Shown here: positions 10,320-23,100 of the stretch, piece by piece
Layout of the letters: every line of letters starts with the position of its first letter
Numbering within the stretch: the stretch's first letter is position 1
Origin: Theobroma cacao
Taxonomy: Eukaryota > Streptophyta > Magnoliopsida > Malvales > Malvaceae
NCBI RefSeq assembly: GCF_000208745.1
Contig: NC_030851.1
Coordinates: 8,109,313 to 8,173,312 of the forward strand
Reading direction: 5' to 3'
DNA length: 64,000 nucleotides
Translations under genes and position numbers: made by a program
The notes under the pieces: generated by a model
What the model saw: the letters and a program-made list of their open reading frames with translations, nothing else
What the model was told of the DNA's origin: nothing
The model's database searches: none

Positions 10320-11022
10320 TGTCATAGCCCAATCTCGGGCCATGACTGGTGCATGGGCTCAATAGGCATAGCCCATTGGCCCAAACAAGCCTTTCTGTGT
10401 AAACTTGTTCATTAGTCCATCATCACACCTCATTCTTTAAGATCCATAATTCATAATTTCTAATAATAAATTTTCTCCAAAATAAATAATGACAACCAAG
10501 CATATACCATCCTCAAAATAATGTTATCACTTGCCAACTTGTGACGACATTATTAATCAAACTAGACATATAGTGTTTACAAACAAATCTCACAATTTAC
10601 ATTAAAACATCCATATACACATGCAAAAGACCCTTGACTACCAGCGAAGTGACTCTGTGTGTGGGTACTATTATTGAATGCCATGGTAATTCAACTGAAA
10701 GATGAGTATAAGAAGGCACCTCAATTTAGGATCCAACTACCTCCGAATTTGAAAACCCAAACATTAAGTTGAAAAAGAATCAGTATAAACCCGGTGAATG
10801 AATATAGGAAGAGAATAAGCAAACGATACAAAAGGTTTTATTTAACACGATGCACTTATGTTAGAAATAATACAATTTATATTTCAAAAACCAAACCCGA
10901 TGCAATGTTGTCCTTTAAATCGTTTTGAAATCATTTAGGAGTTATAAGCTTCAACATTTAATGCAATCACATTACATTTCTCTAACACCTCTATAGTATA
11001 TGTACACATGTATATAAGTATT

Positions 11023-11026
<4 letters not shown>

Positions 11027-11072
<46 letters not shown>

Positions 11073-11074
11073 CN

Positions 11075-11130
<56 letters not shown>
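11027..11130. repeat. (AT)n microsatellite with assembly N at 11074
   Basis: About 50 AT/TA dinucleotides are interrupted by TACN. The N marks an uncertain base or collapsed length, so the true array length is unknown. Confidence 0.95.
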
Positions 11131-11133
<3 letters not shown>

Positions 11134-11214
11134 CAGAGATGTGTCAAGGATATCTAGCTTACTACCAAGGATGGTCAATATGCTTTGGTGAATACAGCCA
11201 TTGCCCTCCACATA

Positions 11215-11395
11215 AGTTATGTGCACTCCCATACCGCACATATCTATTATCGTCATGTGCACTTTCACACTGTACATAGCTATTATTGTCATGTGCACTC
11301 TCACACCGCACATGGTCATCATGTCATAAGCTCACCCACACCGTACACCATCATTACTGTCACGTGCACTCTCACACTGCACACACACAGTTATA
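11215..11395. repeat. Short minisatellite with GTGCACTCTCACACCGCACA units
   Basis: Four to five imperfect units of about 46 bases (GTCATGTGCACTYTCACACYGYACA plus ATAGCTATTATT-like spacer) lie inside the probable LTR. A plus-strand frame across them is a repeat artefact. Confidence 0.7.
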
Positions 11396-12779
11396 ACTAT
11401 CATTTGACAATACCTCTTAAGGCATAGCATACATAACAACATGTAAACAATAATTTTCACATATTAATACCTTCCACATAGTTCATTATTTTTTGTTATA
11501 TACATGTTTACACAGTCCAACTTCCAAGGAAAACAATATTAACTATCATACCACTAGTTACTACATCCTAGATTCTCAATGTATCACACACCACAATTCA
11601 CTTAGCAATTCAATATAATAATTCAAATACATGGTTCACGACATCATACACTTTGCAACATAAGGATATCACTCATCAAAGGCTTGTTCCCATGCATATT
11701 TTAAAAAAGTCAAATATGAATATTCAAGTATTTTATTCAACCACATTTGCATTTATCCAAAACATTTTATTTGCAAGTTCGTTCACCTTTTATGCTACCT
11801 TACTAAAACTGGCGCCAATAAGACCTCAATCCTTAATAATTCTAAGAAATATACACTAAATAAACTACATTTTAACCTAACATTTAATGTAGAATTATAG
11901 TTTAATTCACAAACCCATTAAACTGACTATTCAAATTTAAGGTTTGCTTATCTTGGTGAGCTTGGAGGTGTAAAAATCAATAAAATCTAATATTTTCAAA
12001 AAATATATATAAAAAATTAAAAAATAAATTCTAAAAAAATAAAAAAAATTTGAAAGTTTTAAAGCCAAAAACATTACCTTACTTAGTTCAAATTCAACGG
12101 ATTTAAAGTTTAAGCCTTGGCATTTAAAATAGGTGACGTATAAAAGGAAGAATGGAGAAAAGAGAGAAAGACTTTCTTTTTTTTAAGATTTGGCCTAAAG
12201 AAAGTGAGGGTAAAGTGCTGACTCTTTTTTTTTTGAAGAAAAAAGATGAAAGAAGAAATTGAAGAAAAACAAAGAAAAAAAATGAAACACGTTGAAGGGA
12301 AAACGAAGTCTTGGGTGGCTATGGTAAAGAAAATAGAAAAAAGCAAGAAAATGGGTTTTGGTGGCCGGCCAACTAAAGAAGAGAAAAAACATGAAAATGT
12401 CAAGCTTTTCTTGGAAGCTTTGACTAAGTCAGAAAAAAAAAGTTTGTGTCAAACTACAACTTTATTATTAGTTAAATATTTTCACACATTTTTTTAACCT
12501 CCATGGGATTTAAATGAAATATGAAATAAATTTCCAAATAATATATACTGAATTCATTTTTTTTTACATTTTCTCTTTTAAATCTCTACTTATTTTTAAT
12601 AAAATATAAAATAAGTTCCAACAATCATAATTTTTTAAAAAATTGGATATATAATAATTTATTGAATCTTGAATATAAAATATTTCCTAAAACTCACCAA
12701 GAAGGAGGTGAAATTACCTTTGATAAACGACACCATTGTCGTGCTACTTTACGTGCATACTAAAATTTGGGGTATCTCA

Positions 12780-13210
12780 AATAGTAAGCTGTGAACAATG
12801 ACCTTTTGACCATAGACTTTCAATCTCATTTTCGAACCCCCAAATCTATTTGTTAAGTAAAGCTCTGTTTTTAATACTCAGATCAATCACACTAAAACCT
12901 CCCATATTTTTAGACAAACAAATTGAGTTCCAATCAACATGATGCATTTTCCTCTTCCTTTTCGAACCACCCCACAAGAACTATCTTTGGATTTTATCTT
13001 ATTTCTCTTTGATGCTTCTAAAGATCCAAATGACATAAAAATATCAACAAATTCCCAAGAATAGATTTTAAAAATGTTACCTTCCCATTCATTAATGTCT
13101 ATGCTTTTTTTTATAGTTGGAATGTGCTTGATTAGTTTTATCAAAATCTCAAGGTAGGTTTTCTTGTCTTGTAATACCCACTAGGGTGAATGGTTTGGTA
13201 TCATTGTATG
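12780..13210 (-). mobile_element. LINE reverse-transcriptase C-terminal fragment
   Basis: The minus strand reads GGSKRKRKMHHVDWNSICLS, then KNMGGFSVIDLSIKNRALLN, typical of the end of the L1 reverse-transcriptase region (the W-G-x-x...W...C.PK..GGLG block). A one-base shift separates this from the longest open frame. It is the upstream part of the LINE cut by the LTR at 10,320-12,779. Confidence 0.65.
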
Positions 13211-13369
13211 TTTTTTTTAGAAGTGAAAAAATGAAGCGATATTTAACTACCACAACATACTTCCAGAAAGATCATCTTCATTAAAAAGTATCTTAAAGAT
13301 ACCATTTGTTATTGGTTGTACTTTATTCCCATTGATGATGGTGTCAATAGATCTTGTGTGGAGTTGTTT

Positions 13370-13660
13370 ATTGGATAGTCTCCGCTGCCTCAAGATTGGG
13401 TGCTACTCAACACTGATGGAGCTCATCGAACTTCATGCCATCAATCCATTACAAGAGGTGTCCTTCGTGACCACTTTAGAAATTGGAAATGCGATTTCTT
13501 GGTCAAACTAAAAAATTGTTCTTCATATCGAGCATAACAATAGGGTGTTTGTTGAGATTTGTCAATGGCATGGGATAAGGGATGTCGTAAGATGATCTTG
13601 GCTATGGACAATTAAATTGCTACATAAGTGATTCAAATGGAAACAATTGAACTAAAAGCT
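13370..13660 (+). mobile_element. Plant retroelement RNase H fragment
   Basis: The plus strand reads PPPQDWVLLNTDGAHR, then GVLRDHFRNW and WDKGCRKMILAMDN. These match the start and middle of the RNase H domain in plant LINEs (W.PP..WV.LNTDGA, GVLRD, E.D). It lies on the opposite strand to the LINE relic next to it, so it derives from a separate or inverted copy. In-frame stops are present. Confidence 0.65.
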
Positions 13661-13686
13661 AATTCAAATTTGACTTTAGCTATTAA

Positions 13687-14522
13687 GGGCCTATTTGGCC
13701 TAGCTTTTTTTTAGCTTAAAAGCTATTATGAAGCTTTTATGAAAAATAATAACTTTTAAAATTAAACTAAAATTATTTGATAAACTGTTTAACAAAATAA
13801 ATTATATAAGCTCTAATTTCTGTTAAAATTACCATAAAGGGTGTTCATACTATCTTCAATCACCTAATAAATTATAATGAAATGCTTCAAGTTTATATAT
13901 GATTTCAGATGTTAAAATCTAAAAAATCAATAAAGAAACGAAACAATTCTCAAACTTGTATAGTAGCAATAATATTAGATTTTTGTTGATATAGTAAGCA
14001 ATCATACCATGATGCTTCAATTCCTAAAATAGAACAGAGAAGAGGAAATGGTGTATTTGACATTAAATTTTTTTTTTGAAAAAATGAGAGAAAATCTTTA
14101 AATAGTATCGGAATGCAATTTTGAATTTTAGATTTTATTTTCTTTTAATCTTTGTAAGAACAAAAAAATTTTAGATTTTGTTATTCTGTTGCTAGATTTT
14201 TTATTTTATTTTATAATAGTTTTTGTAAAGAGAGGTAAAGGAGAGGGAGATCGCGATTTGTATTGGAGAATAGTGATATGTAGAGGGAATGAGAGGAAAG
14301 GGAGATTGATTGAAATATGAGCATTTCCTGAAAAATTGATGTGTTTTTAAAATAAGAAAGAGAAAGCTTCTTCTTGGAGCTTTTCTTTTAAGCTCCTTTT
14401 TTAAAAATTTTGTTCTTAAAAAAAAATTACTTTTTTTTAAGAGCTTTATCAAAAATAATGTTTGCCCTGATTTTTGTTTTTAAAATGTAGATAAATTAAA
14501 AAAAAATAGGTTAAACAGGTAC
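13687..14522 (-). mobile_element. Tourist/PIF-Harbinger MITE, copy 1
   Basis: This 836-bp element lacks coding capacity. It is flanked by TAA on both sides (13,684-13,686 and 14,523-14,525), the target size typical of PIF/Harbinger elements. Ends are GGGCCTATTTGGCC and, on the other strand, GTACCTGTTTAACC. Its left end matches the reverse complement of the right end of the element at 45,655-46,076. Its right end likewise matches that element's left end. An internal block (14,210-14,330) matches 42,140-42,240 of the larger element at 41,911. Confidence 0.75.
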
Positions 14523-14525
14523 TAA

Positions 14526-15650
14526 AAATCTTTTATATGAATCATAAATCCAATCATTTGATAGATGTTTTCGAAAATATGACTTTTCAATATTCTAAAG
14601 GTACGTGGCTTCTCAAGAATCATTTTAAAAGGAATGCTTCAATTTTATTAAGTGATGTTATGAAAATATCATTTTCATGTGTGTTTTTGACATAAATGTA
14701 TTATTTTTATTTCCTTCTGAAAAAAAGAATTATAATACATTTAGATTGATCATTTTATTTTCAAGTTTTTTTTTTCCTCAAAAAGAAATTAATGGAAAAT
14801 TTGTTATGTTGTCGGGTTGCATAAGCCTGACAAGTGACCAAACCAGGCAAGGTCTACCACAAAGTAGCCCACTCTAGCAGGCCATTCGAATGTAAGGCCG
14901 AGCTAATGCGTATGAGGAACTCAGGCCCCCGACAGAGTGAGGCTGGGTAAACGGGTCCTGAGTCTTGATGGCCCAGACCTGTTACGCCGAACTCAGGGTC
15001 CATGGAAAACCTTTACTACACGTTTTATCACATTGCTATTTCAATTTCACTGTTTAATTTGACCATTATCAATACGTTGTTAAGTGAAGTCAAATGGGAC
15101 TTTAAATGTATGTATAGATTTAAAATAAAAATAATACCTTCAATATTACAAATAAATAAGAACATAATATCCATATATATAAATAAGCAAATAAAAAATG
15201 ATTAAAATAATCATAAAAGGAAGTCATTTATTAAATAGATAATTTTTTTTTCTCTCAGGATATTTTGCTTCATCTTGATCGTTGTTTTATAAGGAACATA
15301 GAGTATTTTGTTATACTGTTAGTGTCAATTTAATTTTTTTAAAAAATAGTAGGAGTATCTAAAATTAAATGAAAAATTTGGAAGTAAAAACAATTTGAAC
15401 TTGATTCATAAATATTCTGGAAACAAAAAATATCATTAAATAGGGGGAAACATGGAACCTGAGCTGGCAAATCTTAATTGGAGATTCCTGAAAACTTTCC
15501 GGAAGACAACTTTTTTTTTCCCTAAAAAGGTTTAAACCTGCACAAAAACTGTGGTTACGCAATAAATATTCACCAACAATTACCAGGATCCTAAAATTTG
15601 ACGCCCCGGCACTAGGCCACGTTGTCCTTGTCCAAAACGTTGTCGTTGGC
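14526..15650. other. Intergenic stretch with a GC-richer island
   Basis: Most of this is AT-rich without genes. Bases 14,800-15,005 are clearly more GC-rich (AGGCAAGGTCTACCACAAAG, AGGCCCCCGACAGAG) and have no plausible long reading frame. They may be a short insertion of a different repeat, but no family was recognised. Confidence 0.4.
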
Positions 15651-15652
15651 TC

Positions 15653-15697
15653 TCATTCTCTCTCTCTCTCTCTCTCTCCCTCTCTTTCTCTCTCTCA
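15653..15697. repeat. (TC)n tract in the CHR28 leader region
   Basis: About 45 bases of TC/CT repeats lie just upstream of the predicted 5' leader. Pyrimidine tracts of this kind are common at plant transcription starts. A role as a core promoter element is inference only. Confidence 0.85.
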
Positions 15698-15813
15698 GAG
15701 ATTCTACACTTCTACGCTTTAGAAACTAGGCAGTCCATCGCCGAGAGAGATTCTGTCTCTTAAACATCACCAATCATTTTAAAATATAACCCTGCCAACT
15801 GTAGTTTTTTATA

Positions 15814-17111
15814 ATGAAGAATCCTGATCAAAGGTAGGGTTTTATTTTTTTTTTTTTTGTTGGTTTTTCCTTTTAATTGACTCGATTAAGTTCTAAATTA
15901 CTCGCTCAATTTTGCCTTTTTTTTTGTCTTAATCGGTTATTTTATGTGAATGCATCTCCTTGGTTTCATCATGTTTGAAGTTTTGTAGTGAAGTGGGACT
16001 GCTTACTGGCTTAGCTACTTTCTTTTTAGGCTTTAGAATTTGCATGTTTTATTTTATTTTTAATTGTTTGGTGTAGGTGGATATGGATTTGTTATTGTTG
16101 TTTGTTTTATTGGGGGCAGGGGAAGCAATGGTGCTGTGTAATTTGGAAAAGAAATTGAAACGTTGAAGGGGTGATTAGTGGTAGTAGTAATTTTGGGTGA
16201 TGTTTTTGATTGATTTAAAGCATTTGACTCACTGAGAGAATCAAATGGAGAATACCCATTTTGGTAGAAGGGCCCTAGTTAAGGAATCTCGAAAGAATTT
16301 AGGAATTATTGGTAGCACTGTACAAGTAGTTTTAGTTCAAGGAGATTGGGCCTCCTCTGTTTTCACCAGGGAATTAACAAATGAAACACATTTTTTTGAG
16401 GAAAGCCGGCAGCCTATGTTTTCATGAGCTCTTGTAGAATTAAGGTCTGGACGATATTTTCTGTTAATGGTTGTGCCATTGGCATTCGTTTACTTCTCTG
16501 AGCAGAACTGAACTTTCTTCCTAAAGTCTTGGTACTGCTCCAAAAGCTTGTTGTTTGTGCCTACAACAACTTTAAATGCTTAATTTCATAAATAGGTTTC
16601 AAAGATAACATAGTAAAGTTTTACTTTTATTGGTTGGTTTGGTAAAAGCATAAGTTAGATTGTTAATTAGTTGATTGTGTGCTTTATTAGCAAATGATCA
16701 TTAAATCTTCATGCAGTTTCTGGTTTGAATCAAGCCAACGTCTTGATGTTTTCTCCTTCTTTCTTTCTTTTTTTTTTTTTAATAATTGCACTTATTTGCT
16801 TAATGCTGTCCTGAAGGAAGTGGCTGTTAGATGTCTGACCATGTGGATCGTCTTTGTGATTCACTTGATTCAGCTAGTCGAAGTTGCTCTTTCTTAAATG
16901 GATGGCTTTGCAGTTTAATTTCGAGATGCGCAATCCTGGTGAGTGGAAATATTGTGCATTTGTTAGGGGAAAGAGGGACCGGGGGGTTGTAATTGCTAGC
17001 ATTCCCTAGGACATGTCGCTACACTGATTGTTTCTTCCCACAGGCTGGGTTTCCTTTTAGGAATCTGCTTTCTACTTCAGTTGAGGAGAAAAAAAGTAAC
17101 TTTTCAATTCT
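15814..17111 (+). promoter_or_regulatory. Predicted leader intron and upstream ORF of CHR28
   Basis: A consensus donor (CAAAG|GTAGGG, ending the exon at 15,833) and an acceptor (TTCCCACAG|GCTGGG, exon from 17,044) define a 1,210-base leader intron. If spliced so, the ATG at 15,814 opens a 29-codon upstream ORF. It ends at TAA 17,111-17,113, overlapping the main ATG at 17,113 in the string TAATG. Another possible leader exon lies near 16,910-16,932. Confidence 0.5.
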
Positions 17112-17112
17112 A

Positions 17113-20100
17113 ATGGCTGCTATGAATCCAATAGACATTAGTTCATCTGATAGTGACTTGGAGATCGAAGATGACAGAGATACAAATACCTCATCTTTAA
17201 GGGTTCTTCCAGGATGGGCAGTTACACATGGCTCAAATTCTAGGGGTACTGGTTAGTCTGTGTTTTGCAAACTTACCATATCATCTAAAGTTCAAAGTTC
17301 AATGTTTTATTCACACTGAACCATGTAAACATATTTAAATATGCAGGTTATGCTTGGCAGTCTCAAAAGATTCCTTCTCCCAAGCAAGCAGAGTTTTCTA
17401 ATTTAAACTTTTCAAATGTAAATAACCATTCACAGACAAAAGTTCTGATTCATGAGCCCAATGATGATGTTAGAGCCTCAACTCAGCTTATTGCCCTAGA
17501 TGATGATCCTGAATATTTTACCAGGAATGGGAATATTGGTCAGCCTCGGACTGTTAATTCTCGAATTGCTAATGGTTCTGGTACTGATTTTGAGAAATTG
17601 ACGTCGCAGCAGGCTCTAAAGAGGACTCTTCCTCCATCTCTTCAGCTGTCTGGACCCAGTGCCAAATCAGAAAATTTAGTTGAGAATTTGAGCAGCAGTC
17701 AGATTCCTGATGCTCAGGGAAGCTCTCACCATTTGGCTGGCCATAGTTTTGCCAATAGTCAGGGGTATATGAGAGATCATTATAGCAGGGCCCATAATGG
17801 TGAAGTTATGATGTATGGAAACACCGGTAGTAGGATCCTTCCTCCATCTTTTATGCATGGAAAATCTGTTACTTATACACAGTTTGCTGGTTTGGATGAT
17901 CCTGTATATCGTGCTGGAGTAAGTGAAGAAAGAGTTCCTGTAAATGATGAGAGAATGATTTATCAAGCTGCACTGGAGGTATTCTTGTTGGATCCAAGAG
18001 TGTTCCTTTTTATTATCATGAGTTAGTATTTGATGACCCACCATGCATTATGGAAATTGTTATATCACAAACATTTTTCTTTAAAGTGGTAACTATGTCT
18101 GTGATTCTTGCATCTTGCATTTGGGTGTTATTATTTGGATGATAAGGAGCTATATCCTCATTTTGCATGTCTTTTTGTTTCATAAATTACAACTCTACGG
18201 TTATTTAAGTTTATGATGAACTTGCTGGACATCTGAATTTTCCTTTATATGCATAACTCTATTCTCTTTAATCTGTTATATATCTTTTCTGGATGACATT
18301 TAAAGTGAACACTTATACTATCATGTAAAGAGTCTAAGTACGTATATGATAATGCAGACAAAGATTGTTTTGCTAATGTGGCTAATTGCATCTACACAAT
18401 TTTGTTATGCTAAAATTTGTGGGGTATGAATTTGGCCATGGGTTCTTTCTTGCCTTTTTGCCCACTCCTTGTGCCCTTCTTCAAGTGATTTGAGTGTAAA
18501 CAACAAAATTTTGTTGTCTGCTTTATATCAGAAGTTGCTAAAAAATGGTTTCATATTTGATGTGTTTGGAAAGATTGGATATGAAGGACTTTTGTTTCTT
18601 GCAGGACCTCAACCAACCAAAAGTTGAAGCTACTCTTCCTGATGGTCTTTTGTCTGTTCCTCTTCTCAGACATCAGGTCATAACTTTTTCTTGTTATGGA
18701 TGATTCTTTGGTGTATGTTGGTTAATTGGTTATTTAATCATTGAATTTTGCAGAAGATTGCATTACATTGGATGCTTCACAGGGAAACAAGAAGTGGGTA
18801 TTGTTTGGGTGGAATATTAGCTGATGATCAGGTTACTTTTTTTCAAAAAAAAAAATCTAGTTTTCATTTATTTATATAAATGATCAATGTTACTTCATGC
18901 ATATCTTCGGATTTGCAGCATAAATTTTCTGCTGAGACTGATGATGGCTTGATTTAACAGGGCCTTGGTAAAACAATCTCAATGATTGCTCTTATACAAA
19001 TGCAGAAGTTTTTAGAGTCCAAATCAAAATCAGAAGATCTAGGTAATCACAAAACTGTAGCACTGAATTTGGATGACGATGACGATAATGGTAATGGTGG
19101 GTCAGACAAAGTAAAGCACAGTGGTGAATCTGATGATACCAAGTCAATTCCAGAAGTTAGTACTTCTACTGGCTCATTCAGCCGACAGAGGCCACCGGCC
19201 GGGACATTGGTTGTGTGTCCAGCGAGTGTTCTTCGACAGTGGGCCAGGGAGCTGGATGATAAAGTTGCAGAGGAATCTAAGCTTTCTGTCCTCATCTATC
19301 ATGGGGGTAGCAGAACCAAGGATCCTGCTGAACTTGCCAAGTATGATGTGGTACTTACAACTTATTCAATTATAACCAATGAAGTTCCTAAACAAGCTAT
19401 TGTTGATGACGATGAGACTGATGAAAAAAATGGGGAAAAATATGGATTATCTTCTGAATTTTCAATTAACAAGAAGAGGAAGCAAACATCTAATGTTGGT
19501 AAGAAGGGGAAAAAGGGTAGGAAAGGAATTGATGGCTCTGCTATTGATTCTAGTGCTGGTGCACTTGCTAGAGTAGCTTGGTTTAGGGTGATACTGGATG
19601 AAGCTCAAACAATAAAAAATCATCGAACGCAAGTGGCTAGAGCCTGCTGTAGTCTTCGAGCCAAGCGGAGGTGGTGCTTATCTGGAACACCTATACAAAA
19701 TGCTATTGATGATTTATATAGCTACTTTAGGTTTCTGAAACATGATCCATATTATGTATATAAAGCATTTTGCAATGGGATAAAAATTCCAATATCTAGA
19801 GATTCTGTAAAGGGCTACAAGAAGCTACAAGCTGTTTTGAAGACAGTAATGCTGCGTCGCACAAAAGGTGATTCTATTCTCTAACAATATTTATAGGAGG
19901 CGAGATTTTGGTGTATTAGGAGAAAATTAATACTTTACCCCTATAAACTCTAAACATACTTCATATATTCCCATAGTATGTGAAACTTGGGGCCCCATAC
20001 CCCCCCTGGATCTTTTTTAGATTCATCTTTCCTATGCAGAAGTGGTATTATCACTTTTGTGTATGACTATTATCAGTAACTGTACATATTTGAAGCTATT

Positions 20101-23100
20101 TTTGAATATAGATGTGCTGTATTTGAATTTAAGCTTGGAAACTTTATTGCTGTTTTGTGCTGATTTGATTAGTTTCTGTCCAGCAACATTGATCGATGGA
20201 GAGCCAATAATTAAGTTGCCACCAAAGTCAATTGACTTGGCTAAGGTGGACTTCACAGCTGAGGAGCGGGCTTTCTATACTCAGCTAGAAGCTGAGTCAC
20301 GTTCTCAATTTAAGGTGCCTTTCATCTGCATTATTTGTTCCCACTTTCAAGTTGCTCTTTAAATCATGTGACTGGTGTACTATTTCAATCAGAAGTATCC
20401 TTCTCTTTGAATTTGCAACTAGCAGCATATTCTACTTGTTTTGCTTGTCAATCTGAAATATGAAGTTTGAATCATATTATTGTCCTTCAAAATCATTATG
20501 TTTTATTTCTGCTCAAAATAATAAAGCTTGGGAAATGAAAATGAAATGATTGTAGTAATTTTCTGCTTCAACAAGGAACCTCCACCTGCCAAAAATGTTT
20601 TTTTTTTTTGTTATTTTCAGGGTGGGGAGGTTTGAATAATGTTGCAATGCAATTAAAAGTTAGCTGTCTTATTGTGTAGCGAAAGAAGGTTTCATGATAA
20701 ATCCATGGGATGATGCGGGTGATGAAACCATCAGCTGTGCAGGGATGTGACAAAGTTCGCCTTCCCTTTTCATGAACCATCTGTTGACATTATTTCCTGA
20801 ACCAAAATACTAAATGGGGTTTTTGTGAACTATGATGAACCTAAGAGAAGTAACTTTGTGGGTGATTGCTGTAATTACATGATTAATCCATGGGATGATG
20901 CAGGTGATGAAACCATCAGCTGTGCAGGGATGTTATAAAGTTCCCCTCCCCTTTTCATGAACCATCTTTTGACATTATTTCCTGAACCAAAATACTAAAT
21001 GGGTTTTTTGTGAACTATGATGAACTTAAGAGAAGTAACTTTGTGGGTGATTGCTGTAATTTTTCTCCACTATTGCTGCAGGTAGTACAATGAATAAGAA
21101 TTTGCTCTCATAACAATGCGATTAGCCAGACATGATGTAACATTTCTGTGTTTATGTCTGACTATTATGCATGAGAGATATTGAGTTGATAGTATGTGTC
21201 AAAATTCATCGCCTTAGGGTCTAAAATACCAGACTCACATGCCTCTTCTTGCTACCTAGAATCTTTTGTTCTTTGTAGACTTTAGAGGTGGAACTGGAAT
21301 CTTGTGATGAGTTGAGCCAAAATATAGCGCTTAATCTTGCTAATTTCAATGCTTACCCACTAGTATTGCTGGATAAAATATTGAAAGGTCTCTTGTTTAA
21401 CTCTCTTTTAGTTTCTTTTGTAAGCCTCATAGGGCCGTTGGGTTCTTGAACTTCTTTCCACTAACATATTATTAATAACCTGGTTCAATTTTGTAGAACA
21501 TACAAATCAATCCACATTGTCTTTTTGTTATATAAAATCATAATGTTTATTAAGCTCTGTTGAAGTTAATTGCATGATGATACACTTTACTAGGATTGAT
21601 TTTGTGATTTCAAGATTTAATTCCTATACCTTAGTGAAAATTGTTTTGTGTTGACATTGAGAAGCAGCTGATTTCTGTTGGTGTCTTGTGAACATCTCAT
21701 TTACAATACCTAGTTAATATTTCAGTTACACTATTTTCATGCTCATATCAGTCTTACATTGCTGTAAATATGGAGTAACCTAAACTTGCCAGTAAAATTT
21801 TATGCTTATGTGAAGATTGAATCATGCTTTTAGATATTCTCTATCTGAAAGTTACACATCCTTGGAATAATATATTTCTCCAACAGGCATATGCAGCTGC
21901 TGGCACAGTGAACCAAAATTATGCAAATATTCTTTTGATGCTTTTGCGCCTACGTCAGGCTTGTGATCATCCACTTCTTGTCAAAGGATATAAGTCTGAC
22001 TCCATTCAAAACTCTGACTCTGTTGGACAAGTTTCTGTAGAAATGGCGACGACACTTCCTAGAGAAATGCTGATTAATCTACTGAATTGCTTGGAAACTT
22101 CCTTTGCCATCTGTCTTGTATGCAGTGTGAGTTTTTCTTGAACCTAATATTTTGCCAAAGTGTGGCTTTATTGCACATCCTCTGAATGTTGTTACTGGAT
22201 CAATGACTTATCTGTAATTTTTATATGATTGAATTTCTGAGGAATTTAAGCAAGTTCTGTGTCATGGTAATTTTTAATATTTTGGGAGCAATGGTGAGGA
22301 AATTGCAATTCAATGTGTTCAATTTGGAACGGGGTAATGCATGGTTAAAATTATTGGAGTGAGGGGTGTCGCTTTCTAGGATGTCTTTTTGTTTTTTTAA
22401 TGCTACCCTATTATTACTTTTTGTCACCTTGAATTTTCTTAGGTATAGAAAGTGTATGTGAAATATATTCTAATTCCAATTCTCATAGTATCTGGCTAGT
22501 GAGCAGAAAAAGTTTACTATTTCAGAAAATCTGTATATATTTCTAATGCTTAAATGCTTTTACAGGATCCACCTGATGACCCTGTTGTTACCATGTGTGG
22601 TCATGTTTTCTGCTATCAGTGTGTGTCAGAATATTTGACAGGTGATGATAATATGTGCCCTGCACCTGCATGTAAAGAGCAACTTGGTGCTGATATAGTG
22701 TTCTCTAAAGCTACCCTTAGGAGCTGTATTACAGGTGGTCTTAACGGTAGTCCCATGCATCCTCAGTTCTTTGAAAAGTCAGTGGTTTTACAGGATGAGT
22801 ACAGTTCATCAAAAATCAAGGCCGTAGTTGAAATTCTTCAGTCAAAATGTTTATCGAAGAATTCAAGTCCAGAATTGCAGAGTTCTGTTGAATGCAATGA
22901 AACATTTTTGTCTTCAGAGCAGACATTTTCAGAAACTGTCCATTCAGGCATTAGTGTCGTAAAGCGCACTACAGTTTATTCAAACTCAGTGGCTGACGGA
23001 CCAATAAAAACAATTGTTTTCTCTCAGTGGACAAGTATGTTGGACTTGGTTGAGCGCTCACTACGTAATCATAATATAAACTATCGGAGGCTTGATGGGA

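Larger units (their letters stand above)
10320..12779 (-). mobile_element. Probable solo LTR nested in the LINE
   Basis: Read on the minus strand, the block begins TGAGATACCCCAAATTTTAG and ends GGGCTATGACA, so it has TG...CA termini. It splits LINE coding sequence: the C-terminal reverse-transcriptase part lies above 12,780 and the rest lies below 10,320. Its 2.46 kb length would suit a long Ty3-type LTR. The flanking pentamers (CTATT and CTACC) match only partly, so the target duplication is weak. No gag or pol reading frame is present inside. It contains a long AT microsatellite and a short minisatellite. Confidence 0.5.

Noticed and set aside
12110..12497. Phe/Ser-rich minus-strand and Lys/Glu-rich plus-strand frames
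   Set aside because: Low-complexity translation of an A/G-rich tract inside the probable LTR.
16993..17112. Start of CHR28 upstream of 17,113
   Set aside because: The open frame extends to about 16,993 but crosses the leader acceptor at 17,043; the in-frame ATG at 17,113 gives the typical acidic N-terminus.
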